From: Lachnospiraceae bacterium
GTDB taxonomy: Bacteria > Bacillota > Clostridia > Lachnospirales > Lachnospiraceae
Length of the DNA: 64,000 nucleotides
Reading direction: 5' to 3'
Assembly: GCA_017443065.1 (NCBI GenBank)
Contig: JAFSPF010000113.1
Location: 1-64,000 of the forward strand
In this document: piece by piece, positions 25,110 to 33,725 of the stretch
Layout: the number at the start of each line of letters is the position of its first letter
How positions within the stretch are numbered: position 1 is the first letter of the stretch
The notes under the pieces: generated by a model
The model's input: the letters and a program-made list of their open reading frames with translations, nothing else
Databases searched by the model: none
Told to the model about the DNA's origin: nothing
Position numbers and translations under genes: made by a program

Positions 25110-26102
25110 TTAGTCGTCGTGGTACCCCGCGAGGAATTCCACGTACCGTCCCGTTCCGACCGCGACGGCGGTCATCGGATCCTCCGCCGTGACGGTGTTG
25201 ATGCCGGTCTTAGAGGCAATCAGGTCTTCCAGTCCTCTTAAGAGTGCACCGCCGCCGGTGAGCACGATCCCCCTGTCCGCGATATCCGCCGCAAGCTCCG
25301 GCGGTGTCTTTTCCAGAACGGAGTGGATCGCCTCGACGATCTGTGCCGTTGTTTCCCTTAATGCTTCTTCGGTTTCTTCGCTCGAAACCTTAACCGTCTT
25401 CGGCAAACCCGTGACCAGGTTTCTGCCCCTGACGTCCATGTAATCGATCTCCGCGTGCGGGTAAGCGCTGCCGATTCTGATCTTGATATCCTCCGCGCTG
25501 CGTTCCCCGATCAGGAGGTTGTGCTTCTTTCTCATGTAGCGGACGATGGCTTCGTCGAAATCATCCCCCGCGATCTTGACGGATTCGGAGACCACCGTGC
25601 CGCCCAGGGAAATCACCGCGATATCCGAGGTGCCGCCGCCGATATCCACGACCATGTTGCCGCAGGGCTTTGTGATGTCGATGCCCGCGCCGATCGCCGC
25701 CGCGATCGGTTCCTCGATGATGCGCACGTCCCTGGCGCCTGCCATAAGCGTTGCGTCTTCGACGGCCTTGCGCTCCACCTCCGTGACCCCGGAGGGCACA
25801 CAGACCGCGATGAGCGGCTTGCGGAACGATCTTCTGCCGATCGCCTTGGTGATGAAGTGCTTCATCATCTGCTCCGTGACCTTGTAATCCGAGATAACGC
25901 CCTGTCGTAAGGGCCTCACGGCCACGATATTGCCGGGTGTACGCCCGAGCATGAGCCTCGCGTCCTCCCCGATCGCCTTGATCTTTTCCGTATCACGGTC
26001 ATAGGCGACCACCGAAGGCTCCTTCAGTACCACGCCTTTGCCGCGGATATATACAAGAATGGACGCGGTGCCCAGGTCTATACCGATATCGCTGTACTGC
26101 AT
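25110..26102 (-). CDS. mreB: MreB-family actin-like cell-shape protein (mbl-type position)
   Basis: A 330-residue bacterial actin that guides lateral wall synthesis. The ATPase phosphate loops are GIDLGTAS (7-14) and DIGGGTSD, and the adenosine loop includes TGGGALLRG. Length is normal. The neighbours flgF and flgG reproduce the mbl-flhO-flhP order of Bacillus, so this is probably the Mbl-like paralogue rather than the mreBCD one; mreC and mreD are absent. A good promoter precedes it at 26142-26170. Confidence 0.92.
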   Translation of the reverse strand: MQYSDIGIDLGTASILVYIRGKGVVLKEPSVVAYDRDTEKIKAIGEDARLMLGRTPGNIVAVRPLRQGVISDYKVTEQMMKHFITKAIGRRSFRKPLIAVCVPSGVTEVERKAVEDATLMAGARDVRIIEEPIAAAIGAGIDITKPCGNMVVDIGGGTSDIAVISLGGTVVSESVKIAGDDFDEAIVRYMRKKHNLLIGERSAEDIKIRIGSAYPHAEIDYMDVRGRNLVTGLPKTVKVSSEETEEALRETTAQIVEAIHSVLEKTPPELAADIADRGIVLTGGGALLRGLEDLIASKTGINTVTAEDPMTAVAVGTGRYVEFLAGYHDD

Positions 26103-26141
26103 TTGCGTTTTCCCCTTTCATCGCACAAAAAATCAAGATAT

Positions 26142-26170
26142 ATTATAACGCAAATGCGGTAGGGATTCAA
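26142..26170 (-). promoter_or_regulatory. Promoter of the mreB-flgFG-flgJ cluster
   Basis: On the minus strand TTGAAT (26170-26165) and TATAAT (26147-26142) are 17 bp apart, a close match to the housekeeping sigma consensus. The -10 ends 39 nt before the mreB ATG, and AAGGGG provides a ribosome-binding site. It implies that this flagellar rod cluster can be read from a housekeeping promoter; no sigma-28-like element is obvious. Confidence 0.65.
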
Positions 26171-26445
26171 TATCGCATAACGATCGCATATCGCTTGCGA
26201 TATGCGTGCGCCCCGCGCGTGCGGCCTTGCCGCATCTTCCTTTCGCGCGGGTGTGCATCCCCCGGTTCTTTTTTCGTTTTTGCATGATTTCGCAGAAATC
26301 ATGCGAAAAACGAAAGAAGAACCCGCTTCACCCTTTGAAACGGATCCTTCCGTCATTTGGTTGTTTTCATCTTGTCACGTCCTTGTTTGTGTGATGAAAG
26401 TTGTTTTGTTTTACACTCTGTTTATCGGCCTGAGACGGCCAAAAC
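26171..26445. repeat. Hairpin-rich intergenic region between mreB promoter and uvrA end
   Basis: No gene is visible in the non-coding stretch 26103-26445. Three consecutive hairpins were read: 26185-26206, a perfect 10-bp stem with TT loop; 26212-26251, CCCGCGCG/CGCGCGGG enclosing TGCGGC-ctt-GCCGCA; and 26264-26323, a nearly perfect stem of about 28 bp with a GCA tip. The last is unusually long for a terminator and has no clear T-run on the minus strand. The three-hairpin arrangement resembles elements A-C, but the CTCG core is missing, so I do not class it with them. The remaining 120 nt to uvrA hold nothing recognisable. Confidence 0.55.
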
Positions 26446-29346
26446 TTAACCCCGCGGGAGCATTTTTTTGATATACTGCCCCGTAAAGGAGGTCTTGTGC
26501 CGCGCGATCTCCTCCGGTGTGCCGCTGGCCACCAGCGTGCCGCCGCGGCTGCCGCCCTCGGGACCTAAGTCAATGATATAATCCGCGCATTTCACGACGT
26601 CCAGGTTGTGCTCGATCACGATCACGGTGTTGCCGCCCTCCACCAGCTTTTGCAGGATGGTGACAAGGCGCTGCACATCCGCAAAATGCAGCCCCGTCGT
26701 CGGCTCATCGAGGATGTAAACCGTGCGTCCGGTGGAGACCTTGGAAAGCTCCGTCGCGAGCTTCACGCGCTGCGCCTCACCGCCGGAAAGTTCCGTCGAG
26801 GGCTGGCCGAGCTTGATGTAGCCTAAGCCCACGTCATAAAGCGTCTGTATTTTTCTGCGGATCGTCGGCACGTTTTCAAAGAAGGCGAGCGCCTCCTCCA
26901 CGCGCATGTCCAGCACGTCAAAAATATTCTTTCCCTTGTAACGCACCTCCAGCGTCTCGCGGTTGTAGCGCTGTCCGTGGCAGACCTCGCAGGGCACGTA
27001 GACATCCGGCAGAAAGTGCATTTCGATCTTGATGATACCGTCGCCGGCGCAGGCTTCGCAGCGGCCGCCCTTGACGTTGAAGGAAAAGCGCCCCTTCTGG
27101 TAGCCCCTGGCCTTGGCGTCCGGCGTGCCCGCAAAGAGCGTGCGGATCATGTCAAAGACGCCGGTGTAGGTGGCGGGATTGGAGCGCGGCGTGCGTCCGA
27201 TCGGCGACTGGTCGATGTTGATGACCTTATCAATCTGTTCCATTCCGGTGATCGTCTTGTGCTTGCCGGGAATCGTGCGGGCGCGGTTCAAATCACGAGC
27301 CAGGCGCTTGTATAAGATCTCGTTCACGAGCGAGCTCTTGCCGCTGCCGGAGACGCCGGTCACGCAGGTCAGGACGCCGAGCGGGAACTTCACGTCGATC
27401 TTCTGCAGGTTGTTTTCCTGCGCGCCCTTCACGGTGAGCCACTGTCCGGCCTTCTTGCGCTTTGCGGGAACGGGAATCGTCAGCTTCCCGGCGAGATACT
27501 GTCCGGTCACGGAATTCTTTTCCTTCATGATCTCTTCCGCCGTGCCCGTCGCGACGACCTCTCCGCCGTGCGAACCGGCGCCCGGTCCCACGTCCACGAT
27601 ATAATCCGCCGCGCGCATCGTGTCCTCGTCATGCTCCACGACGAGCAGCGTGTTGCCGAGATCGCGCAGGTTTTTCAGCGTGTTGAGCAGCTTGTCATTG
27701 TCCCTCTGGTGCAGGCCGATGGAGGGCTCGTCCAGAATGTAGCAGACGCCGCAGAGGCCGGAGCCGATCTGCGTCGCCAGGCGGATGCGCTGCGCTTCGC
27801 CGCCGGAGAGCGTCCCCGTCGCGCGGGTGAGCGTCAGATAATCCAGGCCCACATCCACGAGGAAGCCGACGCGGGCGCGGATCTCCTTTAAGACCTGTTC
27901 GCCGATCAGCTGCTGCTGTTTTGTCAGCTTCATGCTTTCCAGATAACGCGACAGCTCATCGACGCTCATCGCGGTGATGTCGTAAATGTTTTTGCCGGAG
28001 ACGGTCACGGCGAGGGATTCCTTTTTCAGACGCTGTCCCTTGCAGGCTTCGCAGGGCGTGATGCGCATGTATTCCTCATACTCCTGCTTCATCGTGTCGG
28101 AGAAGGTTTCCTTATAACGCTGCTCCACATTGGCGATCAGCCCCTCAAAGACCATCGGATAATCGCCGACGCCGCGCTGTCCCTCGTAATGCACGGTGAC
28201 CTCCCGGTCCGCGCCGTGGATCAGCATCTGCCGGATCTTTGCCGGCAGCTTCTCATAGGGCGTGTCCAGGCTGAATTTATAGCTCTTTGCCAGCGCCGCG
28301 AGCAGCGCGTGGGAAAAGCTCCCGTCCTTTGCGGAGGACTGCCAGCCCGGCACGACGATCGCCCCCTCATTTAAGGAAAGACGCTGGTCCGGAATCATCA
28401 GGTCCTCGTCGAATTCCATGCTGTAGCCGAGCCCTAAGCACTCCGGGCAGGCGCCGTAGGGATTGTTGAAGGAAAAGGACCGGGGCTCAATCTCCGGGAT
28501 GGAGACGCCGCAGTCCGGGCAGGCAAAGCTTTGCGAAAAGGTCATCTCCTTGCCGTCGATCACGTCCACGGTGAGCAGTCCGTCCGCAAGAGAAAGTGCC
28601 GATTCCACGGAATCCGTGAGGCGCGTGCGGAAGGAGCCGTCCGCCTCTTTTTTGATTACCAGACGGTCCACAATGACCTCGATCTGGTGCTTGATGTTTT
28701 TGTCCAGGGTGATCTCTTCGGAAAGATCATACTGCGAGCCGTCCACGCGCGCGCGGACATAGCCCGCCCGCTTTGCGCGGTCGAGCGCCTTTTCATGCCG
28801 CCCCTTTTTGCCGCGCACGATGGGCGCAAGAATCTGGATGCGGGTATCCGGCTTCAGCTCCAGAATACGGTCCGCCATCTCGTCCACGGTCTGCCTGCGG
28901 ATTTCCCTGCCGCATTCCGGACAGTGCGGAATGCCGATGCGGGCGTAAAGCAGGCGGAAGTAATCATAAATCTCCGTCACCGTCCCGACCGTGGAGCGCG
29001 GGTTGCGGTTCGTGGATTTCTGGTCGATGGAGATCGTCGGGGACAGGCCCTCGATCTTTTCCACATCCGGCTTTTCCATCTGCCCGAGGAACATACGGGC
29101 ATAGGAAGAAAGCGACTCCATGTAGCGGCGCTGTCCCTCCGCAAAAATCGTATCGAAGGCGAGCGAGGATTTGCCTGAGCCGGAAAGCCCCGTGAGCACG
29201 GTCAGCGTGCCGCGCGGGATATCGACATCGAGATGTTTCAGGTTGTTTTCGTTGGCCCCGCGCACGCGGATATAATCATGGATATCCTTCGGCAGAATCT
29301 TTCTGGCCGAGGTGTTCTTTTTGGTCATGTGTCTGTTGTCGGGCAT
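26446..29346 (-). CDS. uvrA: Excinuclease ABC subunit UvrA
   Basis: A 966-residue ABC-type ATPase that recognises bulky DNA lesions with UvrB in nucleotide excision repair. Two ATP-binding modules each have a Walker A ([13 protein letters not shown] near the N-terminus, [13 protein letters not shown] near residue 645) and an ABC signature (LSGGEAQR, twice). Zinc modules show CPECG...CPDCG and CEACAGDG...CEVCHGQ. ATG 29346 (MPDNRHM) has AGGAG at 9 nt and is preferred to a frame extension upstream. uvrB is 14 kb away, not in an operon with it. Length is typical (about 940-970). Confidence 0.96.
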   Translation of the reverse strand: MPDNRHMTKKNTSARKILPKDIHDYIRVRGANENNLKHLDVDIPRGTLTVLTGLSGSGKSSLAFDTIFAEGQRRYMESLSSYARMFLGQMEKPDVEKIEGLSPTISIDQKSTNRNPRSTVGTVTEIYDYFRLLYARIGIPHCPECGREIRRQTVDEMADRILELKPDTRIQILAPIVRGKKGRHEKALDRAKRAGYVRARVDGSQYDLSEEITLDKNIKHQIEVIVDRLVIKKEADGSFRTRLTDSVESALSLADGLLTVDVIDGKEMTFSQSFACPDCGVSIPEIEPRSFSFNNPYGACPECLGLGYSMEFDEDLMIPDQRLSLNEGAIVVPGWQSSAKDGSFSHALLAALAKSYKFSLDTPYEKLPAKIRQMLIHGADREVTVHYEGQRGVGDYPMVFEGLIANVEQRYKETFSDTMKQEYEEYMRITPCEACKGQRLKKESLAVTVSGKNIYDITAMSVDELSRYLESMKLTKQQQLIGEQVLKEIRARVGFLVDVGLDYLTLTRATGTLSGGEAQRIRLATQIGSGLCGVCYILDEPSIGLHQRDNDKLLNTLKNLRDLGNTLLVVEHDEDTMRAADYIVDVGPGAGSHGGEVVATGTAEEIMKEKNSVTGQYLAGKLTIPVPAKRKKAGQWLTVKGAQENNLQKIDVKFPLGVLTCVTGVSGSGKSSLVNEILYKRLARDLNRARTIPGKHKTITGMEQIDKVINIDQSPIGRTPRSNPATYTGVFDMIRTLFAGTPDAKARGYQKGRFSFNVKGGRCEACAGDGIIKIEMHFLPDVYVPCEVCHGQRYNRETLEVRYKGKNIFDVLDMRVEEALAFFENVPTIRRKIQTLYDVGLGYIKLGQPSTELSGGEAQRVKLATELSKVSTGRTVYILDEPTTGLHFADVQRLVTILQKLVEGGNTVIVIEHNLDVVKCADYIIDLGPEGGSRGGTLVASGTPEEIARHKTSFTGQYIKKMLPRG

Positions 29347-29380
29347 GGTATGCACTCCTGTGAGATGTGAAAGTCCCACT

Positions 29381-29409
29381 ATCTTACCGCGTTTTGCGAA
29401 AAAAAACAA
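29381..29409 (-). promoter_or_regulatory. Probable uvrA promoter
   Basis: Minus-strand TTGTTT (29409-29404), a 17-bp spacer and TAAGAT (29386-29381). It is 35 nt upstream of the chosen uvrA start. No LexA-type palindrome is seen nearby. Its -35 is 15 bp from the -35 of the divergent hicA promoter, so the two could influence each other. Confidence 0.5.
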
Positions 29410-29424
29410 GCGCTCCTTTTTTTG

Positions 29425-29454
29425 TTGTCTTACGTATTATTACGTGGTATAATA
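29425..29454 (+). promoter_or_regulatory. hicAB promoter with overlapping inverted repeat
   Basis: TTGTCT (29425-29430), 17 bp, TATAAT (29448-29453). An inverted repeat TATTAT-N8-ATAATA (29435-29440 and 29449-29454) covers the -10, and a TTACGT direct repeat lies in the spacer. HicB-type antitoxins usually repress their own operon by binding next to the promoter, so this is the likely operator. The binding is inferred. Confidence 0.6.
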
Positions 29455-29472
29455 GAGGCCGGAAGGATGGGA

Positions 29473-29658
29473 ATGAAAACTTCAGAACTCACAAAAAAAC
29501 TAAGAAAAGGAAGATGCCGTCTCATCGAACATGGCACAAACCATGATATATGGTTCAGCCCGATCACCGGAAAAGAGTTCCTTGTGCCAAGACATCCGTC
29601 GAAGGAGATAAAAACAGGTACGGCAACTACGATATTAAAAGATGCGGGGTTAAAATAA
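29473..29658 (+). CDS. hicA: HicA-family mRNA interferase toxin
   Basis: A 61-residue toxin of the HicA (double-stranded-RNA-binding fold) family, expected to cleave mRNA when free of HicB. The catalytic region is HGTNHDIWF, with the conserved His of the family in the expected place, and the VPRHPSKEIKTGT...ILKDAGL tail is typical. Of two nearby ATGs (29467, 29473) the second has GGAAGG at proper spacing. Size is normal. The antitoxin gene follows 24 nt later. Confidence 0.88.
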   Translation: MKTSELTKKLRKGRCRLIEHGTNHDIWFSPITGKEFLVPRHPSKEIKTGTATTILKDAGLK

Positions 29659-29682
29659 ATCACCGCAGAACAGGAGAAAGAC

Positions 29683-30090
29683 ATGGCACAATATGTATAT
29701 CCGGCTGTTTTTGAGTCGGAAAAAGATGGCGGTTTTTCCATCTTTTTCCCGGATTTGGAAGGATGTTATACCTGTGGCGACACGATTGCGGATGGTATGA
29801 ACATGGCAAACGATGCGCTTGCTCTTATGCTGTACCGTTTTGAAAAGGAGGGACGTGATATCCCCGCACCCACGCCGATCGAATCCGTCCGGCACAAAAA
29901 AAATGCCTTTGTCACCTATATTGCCTGTGATACGCTGGTATACCGCAAACGTCATAATAACAAAGCCGTAAAGAAAACACTTTCTATCCCGGAGTGGATG
30001 GATGAAGCCGCAACTGCTGCCGGCTTAAACTTTTCCCAAACGCTTCAGGATGCGTTGAAAGAAAAGCTGGGAGCCGTTACTTCCACATGA
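29683..30090 (+). CDS. hicB: HicB-family antitoxin
   Basis: A 135-residue antitoxin. The N-terminal HicB_lk domain (about 5-60, with YPAVFESEKDGGF and FPDLEGCYTCGDT) mimics RNase H and binds the toxin; a C-terminal DNA-binding segment (about 95-130, with SIPEWMDEAA) resembles ribbon-helix-helix repressors. It should neutralise HicA and repress the operon. The stop codon overlaps the ATG of the downstream sugar-kinase gene (ATGA), an unusual coupling for a toxin-antitoxin module. Confidence 0.9.
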   Translation: MAQYVYPAVFESEKDGGFSIFFPDLEGCYTCGDTIADGMNMANDALALMLYRFEKEGRDIPAPTPIESVRHKKNAFVTYIACDTLVYRKRHNNKAVKKTLSIPEWMDEAATAAGLNFSQTLQDALKEKLGAVTST

Positions 30091-31157
30091 CGGATCATCA
30101 AACCCTTCTGCAAATCGCAAACCGCTTCGCAACCGACGGCGCCGTCGCTTCCTGCACGCCGCATGCCGGCGGCTTTATCAATCACTCCTTTCTCGCGGAG
30201 ACGGAGCACGGCGCAAAGTATCTGCTGCAGCGGGTTTCCTCCGCCGTCTTCAAGAACGTGCCAGGGCTGATGGACAACATCGCGAAGGTGACGGCGCATC
30301 TTTCGGAAAAGGAGAAGGATCCCCGCAAGGTGCTGCGCATCGCGCACACTTCGGGCGGCGCGTCTTATGTGCGGGATGCGGAGGGCGAATACTGGAGGAT
30401 GCTGCACTTCGTCGAAAACAGCATCTGCCTGCAGACGCCCGAAACGGAAAAGGATTTTTACGAAGCCGCGGTCGCGATCGGCCGTTTCCAGCATCTGCTG
30501 AGCGATTTTCCGGCGGAGACGCTCATCGAAAGCATCCCCGATTTTCATCACACGCCGAAGCGCTTTGCGCAGTTTCATGCCGTGATCGAAAAAGACCCCG
30601 CGGGACGCCTTGCGGAGGTGCGCGGGGAGGTTGACTATCTGCTCTCGATGGAAAAGGACGCCGCGCTCCTGCAGAACCTGCTGGACGCGGGCGAGCTGCC
30701 CTTACGCGTCGCGCACAATGACGCGAAGATCGGCAACGTCCTCCTGGACAGGGACACGCACGAAGCCCTCTGCGTGATTGACCTGGACACCGTGATGCCG
30801 GGGCTTACCGCCTGGGATTACGGGGAGGCCATCCGCTCCGGCGCCTCCACCGGCGAAGAGGATGAGCAGGATCTGTCGAAGGTGACGCTGGACATGTCCC
30901 TGCTGAAGACCTTCACAAAAGGCTTTCTGCAATCCTGCGGCAGCCTCACGGAAAAGGAAATCGAAACCCTGCCGCTGGGCGCGAAGATCATGACGCTCGA
31001 AAACGGCATCCGCATCCTCGGTGATTATATCGCGGGGGATGTCTATTATCTCAGTCACTACCCGAAGCAGAATCTTTACCGGGCAAGAACACAGATCAAG
31101 CTTTTACGGGAATACGAGGCACACTGGGAAGAGATGTGCGCAGCCGTGCGCCGCTGA
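30087..31157 (+). CDS. Sugar/aminoglycoside phosphotransferase-family kinase (N-acetylhexosamine 1-kinase-like)
   Basis: A 356-residue cytoplasmic kinase of the APH/choline-kinase fold. The catalytic loop HNDAKIGNVL and the metal-binding IDLDTVMPG are intact. The combination and length resemble N-acetylhexosamine 1-kinase (NahK/LnpB), which phosphorylates GlcNAc or GalNAc at C1 in host-glycan use. Nearby sugar ABC transporter and phosphohexomutase genes support a sugar substrate, but they lie on other transcription units. Its ATG overlaps the hicB stop, so it is probably translated from the hicAB transcript. Other small-molecule kinases of this fold cannot be excluded. Confidence 0.8.
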   Translation: MTDHQTLLQIANRFATDGAVASCTPHAGGFINHSFLAETEHGAKYLLQRVSSAVFKNVPGLMDNIAKVTAHLSEKEKDPRKVLRIAHTSGGASYVRDAEGEYWRMLHFVENSICLQTPETEKDFYEAAVAIGRFQHLLSDFPAETLIESIPDFHHTPKRFAQFHAVIEKDPAGRLAEVRGEVDYLLSMEKDAALLQNLLDAGELPLRVAHNDAKIGNVLLDRDTHEALCVIDLDTVMPGLTAWDYGEAIRSGASTGEEDEQDLSKVTLDMSLLKTFTKGFLQSCGSLTEKEIETLPLGAKIMTLENGIRILGDYIAGDVYYLSHYPKQNLYRARTQIKLLREYEAHWEEMCAAVRR

Positions 31158-31181
31158 TTCTTTCCGGATACGTCCTGCAGC

Positions 31182-32762
31182 TTATCCCTTCACGCCGCCG
31201 CTGGTTAAGCCCGCGGTCAGGTGCTTTTCGATCGCCATAAAGAGGATGACGACGGGCACGGTCGCGAGGAGCGAGGCGGCAAAGAGGTACTGCCACTCGA
31301 TCATGTTGAAGGACGAAAACTGCGTGATGCCGACCGTGATCGGCCGATTCGACGCGGTGGAAATCAGAACGGTCGAGATCGTGTATTCATTCCATGCATT
31401 GATAAAGACAAAGATCAGCGCCGTCACGATGCCGGGCGCGGAAACGGGCAGCAGCACCTTCGTGAGTGCGCCCATCGTGCCGCAGCCGTCGATCATGGCG
31501 GCCTGCTCCATCTCCGGCGAGATGGCGACAAAGGTCCCGCGCAGCAGCCAGATCGCAAAGGCCTGGTTGAAGGCCGCGTTGATCAGCATGAGGCCGACGA
31601 CGGAATCATTTAAGTGCAGCGTGCTCATGAGCTGCGCGATACCGATGAGGAGCACCACCGGCGAAAACATCTGGCTCATGATGACGAAGCCTAAGAAGGC
31701 TTTCTTTCCCTTAAAGTCCATGCGCGCCATCGCATAGGCCGCGGGAATCCCGCAGAGCATGGAGATGGCCGTCGCGCCGCCCGCCACCATCACGGAATTA
31801 AGCAGATAGCGCGGCACGCCCCTGCGGATGATGTCCGTTAAGTTCTGCCACTTCCATTCCGTCGGCAGCATGTGCAGGAAGTACATGTCCGTCGTCTCCT
31901 GGTTGGTGCGGAAGGCCGTGATCAGCATGACATAGTAGGGATACAGCGTGATGATGCAGACCGCCACCACAAAGAGAATCAGCAGCATCTTCAACAGCGT
32001 GTGCTTGATCTGTCCGTAGCGCAGCATCAGTCCCGCGATCAGCACAATGATGCAGCAGGGTGCCAGCAGCCAGACCAGGCCCGACTTCGTAAAGCTGAGT
32101 CCCGACAGCGCCGCCTCCGCGTTTTCCTCCGTGCCGAGAAGAAAGCGTCCGAGGGAAGCGAAGAATTCCTCCTTGCCCTCCGTCAGCTGTCCGCCGTTAT
32201 AAAGAGAGAGGCGTCTTGAAAAGACGACATTGTTTGCCATCACAAAGGCCGGCACAAGGAGCGTTGCAATCAGCGCCGCATAAGGCATGACCGTGCGCAG
32301 CCGCCGGTCTCTTTCGGGCACATCACGCTGCATTGCCCCGAAGGATTTCAGCGTGCCCGCAAGCGCCGTGACCGCCCCGATGAGAATCAGCGCCAGCAGT
32401 ATGCGCAGAATATGTGCGCTTGAAAACGATGCCCCCAAAAAGGAAAAGAGATTTTTGGAAATCGTCTGCTCCAGGGTGAACACCACAAGGGAGGTCTTCT
32501 CCCCCTTGGAGGTGGTGCGCTCCGTCACGGTCTCTTTGATCTCCGCTTCCATTCCCTGCGCACGGAAGTCCTCCGCAACGGCCTCCACCTCGGCAAGCGC
32601 CTCCGCATATTTTTCGTCCCCGACAAAGGTGTTCGCGGAACGCTTCGTATATACGGTCGCGTCAAAGAAATAGAGCGGCATCGTGCACAGCAAAAGCATC
32701 AGCACCACAGCGATGCCGGTGAGTATCAGGGCCAGCCGGTTCTGTCTTGCCGTCTCCGTCAT
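31182..32762 (-). CDS. Carbohydrate ABC transporter permease (MalG type) with long N-terminal extension
   Basis: A 526-residue inner-membrane permease. The C-terminal 280 residues are a normal MalG-type permease with the EAA loop (EQAAMIDGCGTMGAL) that contacts the ATPase. The extra N-terminal ~240 residues have a first membrane helix (9-29), an extracytoplasmic stretch (30-110), further helices around 112-132 and 155-175 and another outside loop, which standard MalG proteins lack. It overlaps the MalF-type gene by 4 nt. No ATPase gene is in the cluster, so a shared MsmX-like ATPase is presumably used. It ends 24 nt from the convergent kinase gene. Confidence 0.88.
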   Translation of the reverse strand: MTETARQNRLALILTGIAVVLMLLLCTMPLYFFDATVYTKRSANTFVGDEKYAEALAEVEAVAEDFRAQGMEAEIKETVTERTTSKGEKTSLVVFTLEQTISKNLFSFLGASFSSAHILRILLALILIGAVTALAGTLKSFGAMQRDVPERDRRLRTVMPYAALIATLLVPAFVMANNVVFSRRLSLYNGGQLTEGKEEFFASLGRFLLGTEENAEAALSGLSFTKSGLVWLLAPCCIIVLIAGLMLRYGQIKHTLLKMLLILFVVAVCIITLYPYYVMLITAFRTNQETTDMYFLHMLPTEWKWQNLTDIIRRGVPRYLLNSVMVAGGATAISMLCGIPAAYAMARMDFKGKKAFLGFVIMSQMFSPVVLLIGIAQLMSTLHLNDSVVGLMLINAAFNQAFAIWLLRGTFVAISPEMEQAAMIDGCGTMGALTKVLLPVSAPGIVTALIFVFINAWNEYTISTVLISTASNRPITVGITQFSSFNMIEWQYLFAASLLATVPVVILFMAIEKHLTAGLTSGGVKG

Positions 32763-33646
32763 GCGCTCTCCTCCCCGCGCATCACAAAGCGCATGTAGAG
32801 ACCCGCGCAGACGCAGAGGATGAGGAAGCCGATCACGGACAGCGCCGTCGCCGGTCCCTTCCTGCGGTCATAGAAGCTGAGCATGTAAAGGTAGGTGATC
32901 ATCGTGTCCGTCTTGTTCGCGGGCGCGCCCTTCGTCATCGTGTAGATGATCGGGAAGGAATTGAAGACGTAGATGATGTTGAGCACGGTGCTGACGGTGA
33001 GCGCAGGCTTCACCAGCGGCAGCGTGATCAGACGGAGCTTCTGCCAGAAGCCCGCACCGTCCACGATCGCGGCCTCATACAGTTCGTTGTCGATCGACTG
33101 TAATCCTGCGAGGACGCAGAAGGTCACGAAGGGAATCGTCACGAAAATACCGACCGTGCATTCCCATATGAATTCAATCTGAAAGGACGAGCGCCAGTTG
33201 ACCGCCTGCGTGATCACGCCGGTGTTCAGCAGCACGTTGTTCAGGGAACCGTATTCGTATTTGATGATGTAATTCCAGACGGAGGCCTGGATGACAAGGG
33301 AGGTCGCCCAGGGCAGCACCAGGACGCTTCTGGCGATCTTCCTCCCGCGGAATTTCTGGTTTAAGGCCATCGCAATGATGAAGCCCAGAACGGTGGAGAT
33401 GCCGACAACCGAAAGCACCCACCAGAGCGTATTGATCATCACGGTCTTGAAGGCAGGGAGATTCACCGCCTCCTTATAATTGTCCAGTCCCACAAAGCCG
33501 CCGACCACGCCTGCCTTGGAGATCTCGCTGAAGGACAGGCGGAACACGATGAGGATCGGGAAGACCACGAAGACCGCGATCAGCACGATGCTCGGTAACA
33601 GCCATACATACGGTGTCCATTTGTGTTTGGTGCGGATGCCGTTCAT
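32759..33646 (-). CDS. Carbohydrate ABC transporter permease (MalF type)
   Basis: A 295-residue permease with about six membrane helices and the EAA motif ELYEAAIVDGAGFW. It forms the translocation channel with the MalG-type subunit. ATG 33646 has GGAAGG at 6 nt and begins MNGIRTKHKW; the frame runs 69 nt further up but includes the intergenic hairpin region and lacks a ribosome-binding site. Located between the solute-binding protein gene and the second permease gene in the standard order. Confidence 0.9.
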   Translation of the reverse strand: MNGIRTKHKWTPYVWLLPSIVLIAVFVVFPILIVFRLSFSEISKAGVVGGFVGLDNYKEAVNLPAFKTVMINTLWWVLSVVGISTVLGFIIAMALNQKFRGRKIARSVLVLPWATSLVIQASVWNYIIKYEYGSLNNVLLNTGVITQAVNWRSSFQIEFIWECTVGIFVTIPFVTFCVLAGLQSIDNELYEAAIVDGAGFWQKLRLITLPLVKPALTVSTVLNIIYVFNSFPIIYTMTKGAPANKTDTMITYLYMLSFYDRRKGPATALSVIGFLILCVCAGLYMRFVMRGEESA

Positions 33647-33680
33647 ATGCCCTTCCTTTCCGTCTGTCGGGATAGAACTA

Positions 33681-33711
33681 CGGACCCGGCGCCTTACCGG
33701 CACCGGGTCCG
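33681..33711 (-). other. Intercistronic hairpin between binding-protein and permease genes
   Basis: Arms of 13 bp (33681-33693 and 33699-33711, one G-T pair) enclose the loop TTACC. There is no T-run on the minus strand, so it is not a typical terminator. In binding-protein-dependent sugar transporters such hairpins protect the abundant binding-protein mRNA and reduce permease expression, which fits this position, 14 nt after the binding-protein stop. Confidence 0.65.
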
Positions 33712-33725
33712 CCAAAAAACGATGA

